Source of the DNA: Cotesia glomerata
Taxonomy: Eukaryota; Arthropoda; Insecta; Hymenoptera; Braconidae
Reading direction: 5' to 3'
Assembly: GCF_020080835.1 (NCBI RefSeq)
Contig: NC_058162.1
Span: forward strand, 22,202,144 to 22,266,143
DNA length: 64,000 nucleotides
Positions 1-10,900 of the stretch are shown here, piece by piece. The position numbers were made by a program, and so were the translations under genes. The notes under the pieces are model-generated. The model searched no databases. It saw nothing but the letters and a program-made list of their open reading frames with translations, and was not told where the DNA came from. Position 1 is the first letter of the stretch. Every line of letters begins with the position of its first letter.

Positions 1-1178
1 TGTTTATTACTTTCAGACATTGTTAATTTTATTTTAATAATTAATTACTTGTAGGCTTTAAATATGTGTATCTGTTGACAAAATTATATTTGTTACTGCG
101 GTAAATGAGATGGAAAAAACTTAGAATTAATTACCGACTGACTTTAATAATTCTTTGAATTGACAATCATTAATTGTCAGACAACAATTAAAATTTTTAT
201 TTAAGCAATTTCTTTTTATAAAAAAAAGAATTTCAAGAAATGACAAAGGTAAGTTTATGTCAAAAAATTATAATAAAATTATATTTGATCGTTTTTACTA
301 TTTTTTTTTTTTTTTCAATAAATAAATTTTGACAAAAAATTTTTTAAATTATTTTCTAGTAAATAATTTATTTGTTAAATAAAATTAAAAAATAGTTTCT
401 GTTGATTTCACTCTTGTCAAAATAATGTAACTTTAGATTGTTATTTTCAATTCATTAATTTATTATAAATTGTCTATTAAAGGAAGAATAATTTTACATT
501 ATTTAGATTTTTAACAATACTTAGTATAGTTAAAGTACATAGTTTAAAATTTTTTTTTATTTATTAGATAAAAGGGCTTGACATAACCTTAACTTCCATA
601 TATAAAATTTCATAAAATGATAAATAATTGCACTCCTAATTCATGTACCTTTTACTCCTTTTACTTCTTGTCATGAATTAGAGCGCGCTGCTGCCATTGG
701 AATGTTTTTTTTTCTGATCAATTTATAATTGACTGAAAAATAAAAAAAAATCAATAGAATACCACCAGCTGTATATTTTGTACTATTTCGTACTGACAAT
801 ACTGAACTATATATATTTTTTAGCATGCAAAATTATAATAATGAATAATTTAACTTAAATTAATGACATTAAATTTAGCTGTCACTTAACAATTTTTAAA
901 ATTTTCTTTAATAAATAAATTATGGCAAAAAAAATTATTAAAAAAATGGACTTGTAGAAATTTAATAAAATTAATAGTGCAATTTTTTAAAAATAATTAT
1001 TTAGAATAAATTTTTTTGTTAAAGAAAATTAAAAAATTGTCAGGTGATAGCTAAATTTAATATCATCTTAAATTAACTACATAAATACTTAAATAAAAAT
1101 AAATAAATTGAAATTTGTTCCAGAAATTGAATTTTATTAAATAGTTTGGGAAAAATACAAAAAAGAAAAACAAATTTT
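1..1178. other. AT-rich non-coding flank with no recognised gene
   Basis: No open frame here resembles a known protein. The stretch is very AT-rich with poly-A/T runs, and it contains short degenerate fragments such as those ending in tttaatatcat and gctgtcacttaac that recur elsewhere in the window. The segment nearest 1178 is the 3' untranslated side of mago nashi. Confidence 0.6.
1133..1138 (-). terminator. Candidate polyadenylation signal of mago nashi
   Basis: Read on the minus strand this is AATAAA, about 40 nt past the mago stop codon, which is a usual spacing for a cleavage signal. The region is AT-rich, so chance matches are common. Confidence 0.45.
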
Positions 1179-1619
1179 TTATATAGGCTTGATCTTGAAA
1201 TGGAGTCCAATGAGCGAGAAGACGAGGCACTTGAGATCCTGGACGAGGTAGTAGAAGCATCGGAGTCCTTCAGGGTCTCGAGACTGGTTTACGTCTAGCA
1301 GAGAACCGGTCTTGGAGGTGGTGAAAGAAATGTGCTCGTCTCCGATCACGATTTCAAGCTCCTGTCTGCCGACTCTGTCCGGCTGGGGCCAGAGCGAGTC
1401 GTCTTCCTGCATTATCTCGGAGTCCTGGATGATTCTCTTGAGCTCCTCCATCACGCACTGATGCACGTAAGCTTCCTTCCGGATCATCGTGTCGTTCTTG
1501 TAATTCGAGTTGTTGGCATAGCGCAGCTTGCCATCAGGACGGAACTCAAACTCGAGGAACTCGTGCCCGAACTTTCCCTTGTGTCCAACGTAGTACCGAA
1601 TGTAGAAATCCGTCGACAT
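1179..1619 (-). CDS. mago: Mago nashi, exon-junction complex core subunit
   Basis: The 146-residue product is the RNA-processing factor Mago, which with Y14/Tsunagi clamps eIF4A3 on spliced mRNA in the exon-junction complex, and in flies is needed for oskar mRNA localisation and germline polarity. The protein is near full identity to known Mago from start to end: it opens MSTDFYIRYYVGHKGKFGHE, includes the central DRVGRQELEIVIGDEHISF stretch and ends LVFSLIGLHFKIKPI. The length matches the family (146-148 residues), which fixes the start at 1619. It is one uninterrupted exon with no frameshift. A retrocopy is possible in principle, but the perfect frame and strong conservation argue for a working gene. 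The family identity is essentially certain. Confidence 0.97.
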   Translation of the reverse strand: MSTDFYIRYYVGHKGKFGHEFLEFEFRPDGKLRYANNSNYKNDTMIRKEAYVHQCVMEELKRIIQDSEIMQEDDSLWPQPDRVGRQELEIVIGDEHISFTTSKTGSLLDVNQSRDPEGLRCFYYLVQDLKCLVFSLIGLHFKIKPI

Positions 1620-1883
1620 GTTGAAAATTGTAGTTTTTATTATTTTATTAATTTACACTTTAGTTGATTTTAACACAAATAAATTTTTTAGAAAAGGTAA
1701 TGCTTGCTGGTTAACCGGAGTTAACCTATGCAATGCAATTACGGTTTACGGTGGAGACAATAATAAAAATTTATCAACATTGGAAGATACTTTAGCGCCG
1801 TGCGGTGGGAATATTAACTAAAAATTTGAGAAATTATTTTTGAATGAGTTTTTTAGAATTGATTAATAAGTTTATTTTTTAAC

Positions 1884-2054
1884 AGCCGAGACCAGTGATT
1901 GCAGTTTCAATCGGCTTAGCGAAACGAATGGAAATTTTGAAAAAACGTTTTTAGAGATAATAGATAATTTAATAAACTATTTCACCACAAAGCGGTTTTT
2001 TCAAAAATTTCATTCGCTTCGTCAAACCAATCGAAACTGCAATTGCTCTGCTGT
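1884..2054. repeat. Foldback element upstream of mago
   Basis: Two arms of about 60 bp face each other: 1884-1949, which includes attgcagtttcaatcgg and gcgaaacgaatgg, and 1993-2054, which includes cattcgcttcgtcaaacc and cgaaactgcaatt. Identity between the arms is high, with a few mismatches and an AT-rich spacer. It is probably a small non-autonomous inverted-repeat transposon about 265 bp upstream of the mago start. No clear target-site duplication was resolved. Confidence 0.6.
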
Positions 2055-2099
2055 TAGGAGTGCGACAGAGATAGTTCCGTTGAACTCCGTGAGAGCAAA

Positions 2100-3640
2100 G
2101 CGAGAAAAAGATGGTCTCGCCTGTTAAGTGCAAAATAACAGACATCTAGATGACACTAAAGTTAAGATATTAAAATTTTTTTTTAGAAATTTATAGCAAT
2201 TAAATTATTATGAAAAAATATAATTAAAAAGTTCAACATGTGAAAATTAATAAAATTTTTAGAAAGCATTTTTTTAATGACATTAAAGTTAACGATCACT
2301 TGATAATTTTTTTATTTTATTAAACAAAAAAATTTTTTTTTTTAAATTGCATTTTTTATTTTATGAAAATGAAGTTAGCCGACATTTCAAAATTTTTAGA
2401 AATTTTTTATTGAAAAAATTTCAATTAATCAATTTAAAAAAAAATTTCACATGTAAAAAACTTGAAAAACTATAGGTGAAAATTTTTATAAATATCTTTT
2501 TAGTTGATAATACTAAAGTTAGCCGACGTTTTTAATTTTTTGACTATTTTTCATTTATTAAATTAGAACTAAAAAATATTTTTTAAAAATTATACACTAA
2601 TAGTTTTTTAAGTTTTTTTACAAATGAAAATTTTTTTTATTTTTCTCTGCAATGATTTTTTCAATAAAAAAAAATTCTAAAAATTTTCAGATGTCGGCTA
2701 ACTTAATTTCTATTTTTAGTTGTAATTTAATTAATAAAAAAAAAAATCAAAAATTTTAGACGTCTGCTAACTTCAGTATCATTTTATTTTTCTTAATTTC
2801 TACTTGTCAATTTTTTTTTCTCATTTTTTTGCGATTATTTATCTGTTGAAAAATTCTCAAAATTATTAAATATCTACTAAATTAATACTCATATTTTTTT
2901 TTTATTGTAATTGAATTGTTAAAAAATTTTTTTAAATTGACAGCTGATGGTTAACTTCAGTGTTATACATCTGGAAATTTTTTAGTTTTTTTAAGAATTT
3001 AATTAGTACCAAAAAAATGTTTTGAAAACCAAATTTTATTTATAGTTTCTTTAAATTTTTACTTACAAACTTTTTTTGATGGTACTGAAATCAGCTGGAC
3101 ATTTTAAAGTTAGCTGTCACTTGACCATTTTTTAATTTTTTTTAACAAACATATTTGTTCCAAAAAATTATTTTTTTAAAATTCCATTTAAAAATTTTTT
3201 AAATTTCTACTTGACAATTTTTTTTTATAATTTTTTTTGCTATAATTTATTTGTTACAAAAATTCTTAAAATTATTGAGTATCTGCTAAATTAATTTTCA
3301 TAATCAGCTGACAATTAAAAATTTTAAATTTTTCCAAAAAAAATGAATTTGCACTCAACAATTCGTCATTATAAAAAAATTTCATCGTTTTTAAAAGTTC
3401 ACGAAAAATTTTTTCCTATTTTTTATAAAAATTTATTTATTTTAAAAAATCTTAAAAATTGAGTTAATTTTAGTTTTATGAATGAAAAAAAAATTTATTT
3501 TATCAATGAGTTGTTAAAAATCTCAAATATCAAGTATCTGTTATTTCGATTGTTATTTTCAATTACTAAACATTTAAAAACTCAAAAAAAAATAAATTTT
3601 TTTACTAGTGAACTACATTAAATTAATAATAATGTTATTA
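2100..3640. repeat. Cluster of degenerate inverted-repeat fragments
   Basis: This AT-rich stretch contains many partial ends in both orientations of the same family as 2505-2718 (for example cactaaagttaagat, gacattaaagttaac, gctaacttcagtatc, ggttaacttcagtg). It looks like repeated insertion and decay at one site. No gene was seen. Confidence 0.5.
2505..2718. mobile_element. Small inverted-repeat element, 'TACTAAAGTTAGCCGAC' family
   Basis: The left end reads atactaaagttagccgacg and the right end reads gatgtcggctaacttaatt, its imperfect reverse complement, about 200 bp apart. The interior is poly-A/T. Related copies or ends occur at 58117-58275 and from 59938, and degenerate ends lie throughout 2100-3310. 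The shared ends and interior make this a dispersed MITE family. No coding capacity. Confidence 0.6.
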
Positions 3641-4966
3641 AAATTTATTTATTTCCAGATAATTATTCATTGATGTAACCTGAAATAATAAATAATAAAT
3701 AAGTTGTCTTGAATGAACAAACGACGGTCGGTAAGAATGATTTTTTCCACACACACTTATTTCAGCGTAAGCATTTCACAAGTTACAACTACATGACCAC
3801 ATTGCTCCGGGAGGAAGTGAGGGGTAAAGAGTTGTACACAGTCGCGTAAGGCATAAGCATGGAGCATATCAACCATTATCATCACAAACGATAAACTATT
3901 CAGCGAGCAACCACGCCGTTGATTAATAGATGTGAGAGAAGAAATATATTGTTGTTTGCAAACCGTTTTACGTCGTGTGACGTTAGTCACTGCAAAAATA
4001 TGATACTGTGGCTGTGGACTAGGAAATATTATCTTGTATGTATTATGTATTTTATTAATTGTTTTTATTTTAATATTCTATAGAATTTAACCAGTAGATT
4101 ACATGTTGTGAATCATTAAATTTTTCTCATAAACATAAATAAATAAATTATTTATATTTATGTTGGTTATGCAGTAAATACTCCAATAAGGATACAGCTG
4201 TAGTCTGCAGCGGCTCAAGATCAGTCACGAAAAATATTTATCACCGAAACTATTGTTCCAGTCATATCACAGATTTATTATTATTGCTGAGTGGTCTTTT
4301 TAATCAGTATGTTTGTGTCAATGTGATAGCAAACAGATTATGCTTTGCTTCAACATATAGCACGGGTAATTAATTTTTAATTTATGTTTTTTTTTTAATT
4401 TAATTATTATTGGTCTTGTGATTTGTTTATTTGTTGATACATGTTGAGAAATTATAAAGCAATAGTTCTATAAAAGTGATTTTAATTGTTATAAGTTTGA
4501 AGTATTATTCAAAAAATAGAACTTTATATAGATAAAAAAATAATTAAAAATAGTTTTTTGTGTTAACGATCGATTTTAGTTGGTCATAAAAAAAAGTTTA
4601 AAGCTATATTCTTAATGACAATTTTATCGTTATGAAATTTGACGTTCTAAATTAACAACACTATAAACTAGAATAAAAAATTCGTGTCACAAAAGTTTTT
4701 TATTTTTACACATCCGGGTAGTAAAAAAAAAAAAAAAACAATATATATGTATAAATAGTTATGAATAATTTGCCATTGATACGATATAAAATTAAAAGAT
4801 AGTATCTTTCGGTAGTGTAAAAAAGTAATTATTTAAAATACATATAAGTAGTTATACGACATTAAATTTTTTATTTCTGTCATTATGTTACGTAAGTTAT
4901 TGTGTTCTAAAAAAAATTATGCTGACCATTGATACTGGGAATTTAAATGAATTCTTGGTTGAAATC
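3641..4966. other. Gap between mago and C1GalT, possible promoter or 5' UTR region
   Basis: No protein-coding exon was recognised. The block at 3720-4370 is less AT-biased than its surroundings and contains two splice-donor-like sites (ggtcggtaagaatg near 3730 and agcacgggtaatt near 4365). It could hold the transcription start and a non-coding first exon of the C1GalT gene, whose 5' UTR exon appears to start after an acceptor at 7793. This is inference only. Confidence 0.25.
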
Positions 4967-5000
4967 GCAATAATAATAATAATAATAATAATAATAATTT
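4967..5000. repeat. (AAT)n microsatellite
   Basis: A run of roughly eleven AAT units. It may represent the simple-repeat tail of the minus-strand LINE-like material to its right, but this is not proven. Confidence 0.8.
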
Positions 5001-5118
5001 ATTTATTTATTTATTATTACCAGGATACAAAATTAGTATATACATACAAAATATGCACCTATAGAGGTATTATAAAAAAACACCTGTACATAGACCTGGA
5101 GAAACAAAAACTTATCAA

Positions 5119-5540
5119 TAATAAATAATAGTTTAAAAAAACTAAAAACACGCTTTTTATAGAAAACCAAACTAAAAAATAGAAAATAAATTTTAATAAA
5201 TTTAAATTAAGAATAGTGTTAAAAATTTCAATAAATATAAATTAATAATAGTGTAAATAAAAAAATGTATTTTATTTTAAACAAAGCGTGGGGTGCTTTT
5301 TAAGATATCAAAATGATAATCACTCTACTCATATCTGTCAATAAAATATTTATAACTATTGACACCATGCACCCCACGCTTTTTTTAAAATAAAATACAT
5401 TTTTTATTTACACTATTATTAATTTATATTTATTGAAATTTTTAACACTATTCTTAATTTAAATTTATTAAAATTTATTTTCTATTTTCTAGTTTGGTTT
5501 TCTATAAAAGCGTGTTTTTAGTTTTTAAACTATTATTTAT
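5119..5540. repeat. Long near-perfect palindrome (foldback)
   Basis: Arm 5119-5296 and arm 5369-5540 are reverse complements over about 175 bp, differing only by a few substitutions and homopolymer-length changes. They are separated by a 72-bp spacer (5297-5368). The inner ends are gcgtggggtgc and gcaccccacgc. The outer end of the right arm (tttggtt...aaagcgtg...tttaaactattattt) is repeated directly at 5541-5603. The near identity suggests a young insertion. No protein or element family was recognised. Confidence 0.85.
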
Positions 5541-5638
5541 TTTACTTTTAGTTTGGTTTATTTATAAAAGCGTGATTTTTAGTTTTTAAACTATTATTTG
5601 TTGATTATCAAAAATATTCAGGCGCGCAAATTACCCAC

Positions 5639-5697
5639 GGAGAGTTACATACTGACAAACTGACATACAAGTGAAGCTAATATAAAGCGTGTAAAAA
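5639..5697. repeat. Left direct repeat flanking the 101-bp array
   Basis: The block from ggagagttacatactgac to agcgtgtaaaaa recurs at 6343-6428. The right copy has extra gacaaact units. The two copies bracket the tandem array. Confidence 0.8.
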
Positions 5698-6260
5698 ACC
5701 TACGGAGGAAAACACCTGGTTTCGAAATATAACTTCGGGATGGTCATCAGAGGATTCCGGGTTGATGTACGGGTTTATCTGTGCCATTCCCGATGAAAAC
5801 CTACGGAGGAAAACACCTGGTTTCGAAATATAACTTCGGGATGGTCATCAGAGAATTCCGGGTTGATGTACGGGTTTATCTGTGCCATTCCCGATGAAAA
5901 CCTACGGAGGAAAACACCTGGTTTCGAGATATAACTTCGGGATGGTCATCAGAGGATTCCGGGTTGATGTACGGGTTTATCTGTGCCATTCCCGATGAAA
6001 ACCTACGGAGGAAAACACCTGGTTTCGAGATATAACTTCGGGATGGTCATCAGAGGATTCCGGGTTGATGTACGGGTTTATCTGTGCCATTCCCGATGAA
6101 AACCTACGGAAGAAAACACCTGGTTTCGAGATATAACTTCGGGATGGTCATCAGAGGATTCCGGGTTGATGTACGGGTTTATCTGTGCCATTCCCGATGA
6201 AAACCTACGGAGGAAAACACCTGGTTTCGAGATATAACTTCGGGATGGTCATCAGAGGAT
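5698..6260. repeat. Tandem array of a 101-bp unit, about 5.6 copies
   Basis: The unit starts acctacggaggaaaacacc and recurs at 5698, 5799, 5900, 6001, 6102 and 6203, an exact 101-bp period. The copies differ by single bases (for example aaatat/agatat and gaggatt/gagaatt). The sixth copy breaks off after the catcagagga block. GC content is clearly higher than in the surroundings. It lies just beyond the 3' side of the minus-strand reverse-transcriptase ORF, so it may be that element's tandem-repeat 3' UTR; a minisatellite is the alternative. Confidence 0.92.
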
Positions 6261-6342
6261 GACTAGGAAGGTCATCACCTGGGTTCTAGGTTGATAATAA
6301 TCAAAATTTAAATAATATCATTATGGTAGTCTCTTTATGCGA

Positions 6343-6428
6343 AGGAGAGTTACATACTGACAAACTGACAAACTGACAAACTGACAAACTGACATACAAG
6401 TGAAGCTAATAAAAAGCGTGTAAAAAGA
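6343..6428. repeat. Right direct repeat with (GACAAACT)n expansion
   Basis: Second copy of the 5639-5697 block, expanded by several tandem gacaaact units (about 6358-6394). Confidence 0.8.
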
Positions 6429-6518
6429 CTTAATATCAATATATAAAGTATCATTTTAAAATGAAAAAAAAAAAAAAACAAGAGAGCATATTATGATAAC
6501 AAAGATGTAATCATGAAA

Positions 6519-7694
6519 TTAGATATCAATTGATGCTATCCACTGAAATACTTTTTTTTTATCAAGCTTATTTTTTATATTTAACGACTTTAAAGTCTGA
6601 GGTAGTTTATTAAAATACTTAATTGCTATATATTTAGAATTTTTGCGCGAAATATTTTTATTAATCTTTGGTAATTGTAAGGATTTAGCTCTAGTTTTAC
6701 CCTTATAATCATTATATTTTTCTTTACAGTAAGAATAATGATAACATAGAGACTCTGCAATAAACTTATTTTTAATTTCCATTATCGGAGTTTTATCATC
6801 TTTATCATGTAAAAATCGGATTAATTTATTTTGAGTATTCATTAGGACTTTCATTACATTTTTATAACTACCCCCCCCGCCCCCCCCCAAGGCAATAATA
6901 CCATACGTTACAATACTTTCAAATAAAGCATAGTAAATCATTTTTAAGGCTTTTTTATTCATAACATTCTTTAGCTTGTAGAAAATAAACATGAAATATC
7001 TGGTCTTTCTCAGAACTTCTTTGACATGTTTATCCCATCTCATATGACTATCAAAAATTAAACCCAGATATTTACAAGTATCAGACCGATTAATAACCTT
7101 ATCATAAATCTTTAATACAAAATTATCTGGAATGCTGTCTTTGTATGAGCCGAAAGTTACGTAATTAGTTTTCTCTATATTCAAAGTTAGATAGTTATTG
7201 CACATCCATTTCCCTATTATATTAAGTTGTTCCGACATTTGTGCTTGAGCTTCTGCCCAATTTTTACCAGTACATTTAATTATTGTGTCATCCGCGTAAG
7301 CAGCTAAATAATTTTCAGGTAGTTCTTTAAAAATATCATTCATGTATAATATGAATAGCAGTGGACCCAAGATAGTGCCTTGGGGAACACCAATCTGCAC
7401 CTTACATGATTTACTCATAACATCTTTAAGTTTGACAGCCTGAAACCTATTTGTAAGATAATTACTGATTAACTCAACAGCAACACCTCTAATTCCATAC
7501 TTATATAATTTATCAAGCAATATAACGTGATCTACCGTGCCAAAAGCTTTCGCTAAATCCAAAAAAGCTATTACTGTCGGATTATTGATATCAAGATTCA
7601 TATAAATAAAATTAGTGATAGCTACAATTGCATCTTTCATGCTTTTATTTCTTAGAAAACTATACTGATTATCAGCAATAATTTTACAGTCCAT
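6519..7694 (-). pseudogene. 5'-truncated non-LTR retrotransposon reverse transcriptase
   Basis: The 391-residue frame carries reverse-transcriptase motifs in order: FLDLAKAF (catalytic Asp) near residues 44-51, IGVPQGTILGPLLFILYMND near 101-120, YADDT near residue 133, then a NIEKTNYVTFG thumb-side motif. This pattern is typical of LINE elements of the Jockey/CR1/RTE type. No endonuclease domain or ORF1 is present, and the frame starts inside the usual RT domain, so it is 5'-truncated. A C-rich homopolymer at 6872-6890 encodes a run of glycines, consistent with decay or slippage. It lies between mago and the first coding exon of C1GalT, on the opposite strand, and could be within a 5' UTR intron. 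The RT call is secure; the clade is not. Confidence 0.9.
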
Positions 7695-7935
7695 TACAAA
7701 ATAATAATAATAATATATTTTATTTATCTTAGAAAATGCACGAAAGATTGCGATTTTGTTAATATATTAATAAATTTACTTTTTTTTTTTTTAGAAAATT
7801 ACAATGGTCATTCATAAAAAAATGCAAGAATCTAAAGAATTATTTATCAATAGATGAATTGTGAAGATCATCAGCAAGAAGTTTCAAACCTCTGAATAAC
7901 TACCTCAGTTGAGTCGACTTAAATATATTGACAAG

Positions 7936-10900
7936 ATGGTTCAGCAAAGGATTCCTGGATTAAATGGTAAGCGGATTAAATTATCTATATTATTAAGAGA
8001 ATAAGAAAAATTTTGTGGTCAGAATAGTCGTATGATAAAATCGGTTTTTTTTTTAGTGAAATTTAGTGTCATTGCAGAGGTCTTGATTTGAATTTGTGCC
8101 TTTTAAAAGTTTCATATCATTTTCACCGATAGTTAATTTATTATGATGAGTATTTAGGCTGCATTCGAAATTACTCTATCTCTAGATACATAATTAAGAA
8201 ATGACCTTGTATCTTGTGAAACATTGATATTTTTTAAGATATAAGCTCATCTCGATGTTACACTCATTGAGACCTTTCATTTGAGTACCCTCATCAATTT
8301 TCCATATATATATCTAATATATATCTTATATATCTAATATATAAAATTCTCGTGTCACAGCTTTCGTTGCCATACTCCTCCGAAACGGCTTGACCGATTT
8401 TGATGAAATTTTTTGTGCTTATCCGGTATCTATGAGAATCGGCCAACATCTATTTTTCATCCCCCTAAATGTTAGGGGTAGTCCACCCCTAAATTTTTTT
8501 TTTATTTTTTAGAAAAAATTTTTAATTTCTATTTTTTTATGATACAACATACAAAAATACATACAATCCTCAATTTTCACCCTTCTACGATCAACCCTTA
8601 TTTTTTAATAGCCATTTTAGTAATTTAATCATTTTTCCTCTCCGGTCGAAAACTGATCAATCGTCATTTAATTAGTTATCCCCGCCAGATGTCTACAGGT
8701 GTCACTTCTGACCCAGTAAACAGCACGGAGTAGGGATGAGAACGAAGCTGGTCTCCTTTCTTTCTCACTCCCTACACAGTTGTCGGCCATCATTGTTGTT
8801 TATGCATCAAGTGTAGTAGTAACGTTGACAATTATTATTTTGCTATCTCAGTGTAACTCTCATATTAACTTTTAATCATTCCTATTTTATCAATAATAAT
8901 TAAATTATCAATTTTGAGTGTATTTTGCACGATTAGTTAATCAAGTGATTTATAACCTCAAAAGTACTCAACACGTGACACGAACTTCCAATAACAACGG
9001 ATTTTGTGTTGTAAGTATACTTTTTTTTATTTATATCGAAAATGTTGTTGATCTTATAAAAATGTAATTTTAATTTAATTTTATTAAAAAAATGTAATTG
9101 AACAATTAAGATTTTCATAGTTTCCAAAAAATCAATCATTATGAATCTTTATTTTGAAATGTCAATGGAAATATTGGTTGTATGAAAAAATTATAAGAGA
9201 CAATGTTTTCATAAAATTTAATTTTTTTTCCTTTGTTTGAAAAATTTTTTCAGAAAAACTTATATGTTTGTTATAATTTCATAAATTAAAACTTATCATT
9301 TAAAAACTGCGGCAAAAATCCTGGCCCTAATTATACTTTTAACATTTTTCATCATTAAATAATTTCATTAATTCTATTTATGTATGTTTTGTACAGTGAG
9401 CAATGCCAAGAAAACGCAAAGGGGCTGATTTGAGCCGCAGTACAAGTAAAGCTCGAAACGCGAAATAGCAGATCCGAAAGAACAGAAGAACAAATCCAGC
9501 AACAAAATACTGATGCACGTGTCAGAATGGCGCAATTGCATCAAGAAGAGCCAGAAGATACACGAGCTGAACGCAATGAAGTCAGAAGATTAGAACAACG
9601 ACAATCACGCCGTTTCACAGTCAATAGACGAAGAACAAATGACCAACAACGACAACGGGTATATCGAGCATTTATATCTGATTCATTCCTGCGTCTAGCA
9701 TTCCAGTATGAGCCCGATATTGAATATTATGCTCATTTAAAAGTGGTAATTGGTGCTATGGACAAGGAATGTCCGCATTGTCATGCTCTGAAATTCAAAA
9801 ATGAGCCAGCTGGGATGTGTTGCGCGTCAGGAAAAGTGCAACTACCTGAAATTGAAACACCACCTGAACCATTGAACGGCTTACTTATCGGCACGGATCC
9901 AGATTCTAACATGTTCCTGAAGTCAATTCGAAGATTCAATTCATGCTTTCAAATGACATCGTTCGGAGCAACAGAAATAGTTCGAAATACTAATGCAAAT
10001 GGTCAACAATTCAATTTTACATTCAAAATCAGAGGCCAAGTTTATCATAAAATGGGCTCACTGCTGCCAATGCCAAACGAACCACATAAATTCTTACAAA
10101 TCTACTTTATGGGCGGCGAGGATTCCGGAAGCGCACTTTCCAATCGCGTGAATGCACGTTGTGATTATAATAACCTTGATTCACTTTATGCCAGGCGCAT
10201 CGTCAGCGAGCTAGATGCTCTTTTGAACGAGCACAACGAGTTGTTGAAAATATTCAAATCACATATGCACCAATTACAAAGCGATAATCACGCTATCGTC
10301 ATTAATCCTGATAAAACACCAGCTGGAGAGCATATTCGTAGATTCAATGCACCCGTTGTTGATGATGTTGCTGGAATCATGGTTGGCGATTGTACAGCTG
10401 CACGAGAAATTGTGGTTCGTAGAAGAAATAATAATCTTCACTTCATTGCTGACACACATCGTTCATATGACGCTCTCCAATATCCGCTAATATTCTGGAA
10501 GGGACAAGACGGATATTGCATAAACATAAAACAACGAGATCCCGTATCAGGTACTTCATTGATTATTAATTTGATCATTAATCATTTAACAAAACAATTA
10601 AATTATTGAACGTAATAAATTTAAATTAATTTTTATGAACAAATATTACAGGAGCTGAAACAAACAAGAACGTTAGCTCAAAGGATTATTATGCGTACCG
10701 ATTAATGATTAGACGTGGCCTGGATAACGTCATTTTATGATGTCGTGAGCTTTGTCAACAATTCATGGTCGACATGTACGCGAAGATTGAGAGCGAACGA
10801 CTACGATACTTACGATATAATCAACAAAAGCTGCGCGCGGAAGAGTACATTCATTTGCGAGACGCTGTCAACAACAACGCCGACGTCGCCGAAATTGGTA

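Noticed and set aside
5698..6260. Evenly spaced repeats resembling a CRISPR array
   Set aside because: The 101-bp units are contiguous with no unique spacers, and the genome is an animal's.
6519..7694. Intact autonomous retrotransposon
   Set aside because: No endonuclease or ORF1, the frame starts within the RT domain, and a homopolymer codes a Gly run.
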